A stretch of 64,000 bases of DNA, taken from NCBI GenBank assembly GCA_003228685.1, contig QIFC01000117.1, positions 1 through 64,000 of the forward strand, written 5' to 3'. Position numbers and translations under genes: made by a program. The notes beneath the pieces were generated by a model. It was not told the DNA's origin. It saw only the letters and a program-made list of their open reading frames with translations, and searched no databases. Below, in pieces: positions 62,092 through 64,000 of this stretch. Each line of letters opens with the position of its first letter. Position 1 is the stretch's first letter. This DNA is from Chloroflexota bacterium. GTDB taxonomy: Bacteria; Chloroflexota; Dehalococcoidia; DSTF01; RBG-16-68-14.

Positions 62092-63429
62092 CTAAACCTC
62101 CACCCGCTCCTCACTCCACACGACCTTGCCGTTGTACAGCGTCGCCACGATCTTGCCCTTGAGTGTGCGGCAGGCCAGCGGCGTGTTCTTGCCCTTCGAT
62201 GCGAAACGCTCCGGCTCGACCGTCCACTCAGCTGCGGGGTCGAGCAGCACGACGTCTCCGTGCGCGCCCTCCACGAGCGAACCGAGGTTCGGCACCGAGC
62301 GCTGGAGTCCGAGCGCGCGGACGGGGCCGGCCGTCAGCCGTTCGATCAGCGTAGGGAGTTCTAGAGCGCCGGAGTGCACGAGCGTCATGCAGAGTCCAAA
62401 CGCCGTCTCCAGGCCGCTGATCCCGAACGCGGCCTCGTCAAACTCACACGCCTTCTCGTAGTCGGCGTGCGGCGCGTGGTCCGTCGCGATGGCGTCGATC
62501 ACGCCTTCGCGCAGCGCTTCGACGCAGGCCGCTACGTCGTCTGCGGATCGCAGCGGGGGGTTGACCTTCGTGTTCGTGTCGTAGAGCAGCGTGTCGTTAT
62601 CGCGGTTGCCATTCTCGCCGAACGCGACAACGTTGTGCGTCAGCGTCAGGTGGTGCGGTGTCACTTCCGCCGTGACCGGCAGCCCTCGCTGCTTGGCGGC
62701 GCGCACGAGATCGGTCGAAGCGCGCGTTGAAATGTGGGCGAGGTGCAGCGGCAGGCCGGCCTCCGCCGCGACCGCAATGTCGCGCGCAACGGCCGTCTCC
62801 TCGGCCGCGGCGGACTGTCCGCGCAGGCCGAGGCGCGTCGAGACCCAGCCCTCGTGCATGACGCCTCCATCAGAGATGGCCAAGTCCTCGCAGTGGTCGA
62901 TGACTTTTAGGCCCGAAATGCTGGCGAACTCCATCGCGTGCCTCAGCAGCGCGCCATCCGCAACAGGGGAGCCGTCATCGCTGAAGGCCACGCAGCCCGC
63001 GTCCGCGAGGTCGGCCAGTTCCGCTAGTTCGTGGCCTTCGCGTCCGCGGCTGACGCAACCGATTGGCAGGACGCGCACGTGGCCGCTCATTGCCGTCCTC
63101 AGGACATATTCAACAGTGGCGCGCGTGTCGATTGCCGGCTCCGTGTTTGGCATGCAGCAGACCGTCGTGAAGCCACCGCGCGCGGCCGCTTCCGTCCCGG
63201 TCGCGATCGTCTCCTTGTACTCTTGGCCGGGGTCACGCAGGTGTGTATGGATGTCCACGAACCCCGGGCTAACGACCAGTCCGTTCGCGTCGATGACTTC
63301 TGTATTCGCCACATCTAGGTCGCCCCCAATGGCGGCCACCTGGCCGTCTACGATCAGCACGTCGGCGCCTTCGTCCACGCCTTGGGCGGGATCGAGGACG
63401 CGCCCGCCGCGGATCAGGAGCTTGTTCAC
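62092..63429 (-). CDS. pyrC: Dihydroorotase
   Basis: The 445-residue class I dihydroorotase cyclises carbamoyl aspartate to dihydroorotate. The metal ligands are in DIHTHLRDPGQEYKETIATG (HxH), HLAHISTRAS and AIATDHAPH. The length and the start MNKLLIRGGRVLDPAQGVDE fit the family. It overlaps pyrB by four bases. ATG at 63429 is chosen. Confidence 0.95.
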   Translation of the reverse strand: MNKLLIRGGRVLDPAQGVDEGADVLIVDGQVAAIGGDLDVANTEVIDANGLVVSPGFVDIHTHLRDPGQEYKETIATGTEAAARGGFTTVCCMPNTEPAIDTRATVEYVLRTAMSGHVRVLPIGCVSRGREGHELAELADLADAGCVAFSDDGSPVADGALLRHAMEFASISGLKVIDHCEDLAISDGGVMHEGWVSTRLGLRGQSAAAEETAVARDIAVAAEAGLPLHLAHISTRASTDLVRAAKQRGLPVTAEVTPHHLTLTHNVVAFGENGNRDNDTLLYDTNTKVNPPLRSADDVAACVEALREGVIDAIATDHAPHADYEKACEFDEAAFGISGLETAFGLCMTLVHSGALELPTLIERLTAGPVRALGLQRSVPNLGSLVEGAHGDVVLLDPAAEWTVEPERFASKGKNTPLACRTLKGKIVATLYNGKVVWSEERVEV

Positions 63430-64000
63430 GGCTGTTCTCCCCGCAGGAGCAGGTAGAGCACGGCCATGCGCACAGCCACGCCGTTTGCCACTTGCTCCTC
63501 AACGACCGAACGCGACCCGTGAGCGACCTCCGTGGAGATCTCAACACCTTCGTTGATGGGGCCTGGATGGAGGACGGGCGCGTCCGGCTTCGCCTTCGCC
63601 ATCCGCTCGCCGTTCACCTGGTAGAGGCGCGCGTATTCGCGCAGGCTGGGCAGCAGGCCGCCGGACTGCCGCTCGCGCTGCAAGCGCAGCGCCATCACCG
63701 CGTCCGCATCTTCGATGGCGATGTCCAGGTCATGTTCGACTCGCACTGGCGGCAAGTCGCGCTCTTCCGCGTCCGGCGCTGCGTCGTTGAGGCCCGGCGG
63801 CAGGAGCGTTGGCGGGCCGCATAGCACGACCTCCGCGCCCAGCGCCGTCAGGCTCCACATGTTCGAGCGCGCCACGCGGCTGTGGGCAATGTCGCCGACG
63901 ATGACAATCTTCCGCCCGCGCAAATCGCCCAATTGCGAACGCAGCGTGTAGGCGTCAAGCAGCGCCTGCGTCGGGTGGGCGTGGCCGCCGTCACCCGCGT
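63426..64000 (-). CDS. pyrB: Aspartate carbamoyltransferase, C-terminal part (5' end outside window)
   Basis: The frame runs off the right edge: AGDGGHAHPTQALLDAYTLR upstream of GRKIVIVGDIAHSRVARSNMW, and the ornithine/aspartate transcarbamylase C-terminal domain follows to the stop at 63426 (VLHPGPINEGVEI). The ATP-independent catalytic chain condenses carbamoyl phosphate and aspartate. Only about 191 residues are inside the window. It is the first visible gene of the leftward pyr operon. Confidence 0.93.
   Translation of the reverse strand, partial: AGDGGHAHPTQALLDAYTLRSQLGDLRGRKIVIVGDIAHSRVARSNMWSLTALGAEVVLCGPPTLLPPGLNDAAPDAEERDLPPVRVEHDLDIAIEDADAVMALRLQRERQSGGLLPSLREYARLYQVNGERMAKAKPDAPVLHPGPINEGVEISTEVAHGSRSVVEEQVANGVAVRMAVLYLLLRGEQP

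Overview
The window reads as a chromosome segment of a free-living, high-GC (roughly 60 percent by eye) heterotrophic bacterium. My best guess is an uncultured Chloroflexota of the Dehalococcoidia/SAR202 type. This rests on the gene mix: crotonyl-CoA carboxylase/reductase, a B12-type acyl-CoA mutase large subunit, CaiB/BaiF CoA-transferase, DUF3179 lipoprotein, phosphotriesterase-like hydrolase, and secreted proteins ending in Asp-Gly-Val-Ile-Asp-Leu-Ala-Asn-Asp-Ile-type repeats. No marker gene settles the phylum, so this is inference.

Layout. (1) 1-9.8 kb is an accessory island: a truncated helicase start, an AAA ATPase, a type III restriction-modification operon (Mod, a four-helix-bundle S23-type protein, Res), a gene of a 'KHG' family that is probably multicopy, and a HicAB toxin-antitoxin pair. 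A repeated DNA element is present at both ends (1-111 and 9119-9246). (2) 9.9-23.7 kb is mostly central metabolism: aconitase, a potassium channel, CoA-transferase, HAD and histidine phosphatases, a DUF3179 lipoprotein, a GltD-like oxidoreductase, an HxlR regulator with three hotdog-fold enzymes, a methyltransferase, a kinase-like phosphotransferase and an acetoacetyl-CoA reductase-like SDR. (3) 23.8-30.9 kb has gamma-glutamyltransferase and an acyl-CoA module (CCR, MaoC, acyl-CoA mutase). The MaoC gene is present as one intact copy, one copy with a stop codon and one 63-bp tail, and two foreign-looking genes sit between the copies. (4) 31-38.5 kb holds a degenerate GGDEF protein, a phosphotriesterase-like hydrolase and a run of four secreted or lipid-anchored proteins, the first behind a possible poly-G phase-variable promoter. 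(5) 38.6-43.9 kb is a surface-glycan type cluster: cupin epimerase (frameshifted), phosphoribosyltransferase, serine acetyltransferase-like enzyme, three methyltransferases and a Wzm/Wzt-type ABC exporter. (6) 44-45.7 kb has a TetR regulator overlapping a nuclease-like/HPRT fusion gene. (7) 46.2-48.8 kb is a decayed integrative element at a tRNA-Pro gene with a 44-bp att repeat, tRNA-Gly fragments, an integrase tail and one phosphotransferase cargo gene. (8) 48.8-64 kb contains pyrD, a SufR-like regulator/Mrp/NYN/response-regulator/lipoprotein group, and a long pyrimidine operon (pyrB, pyrC, NucS-like nuclease, carA, GNAT, membrane protein, carB, pyrK, VOC, P-loop kinase) running leftward off the window's right edge.

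How genes work together. pyrB, pyrC, carA, carB, pyrK and pyrD cover carbamoyl phosphate to orotate. The SDR, MaoC, CCR and mutase could carry acetoacetyl-CoA through 3-hydroxybutyryl-CoA, crotonyl-CoA and ethylmalonyl-CoA toward succinyl-CoA. The strongest leads for something undescribed are the MaoC-bounded cassettes, the nuclease-HPRT fusion, the repeat-bounded restriction island whose element reading frame runs into hicA, and the tRNA-Pro scar with paired inverted sites.
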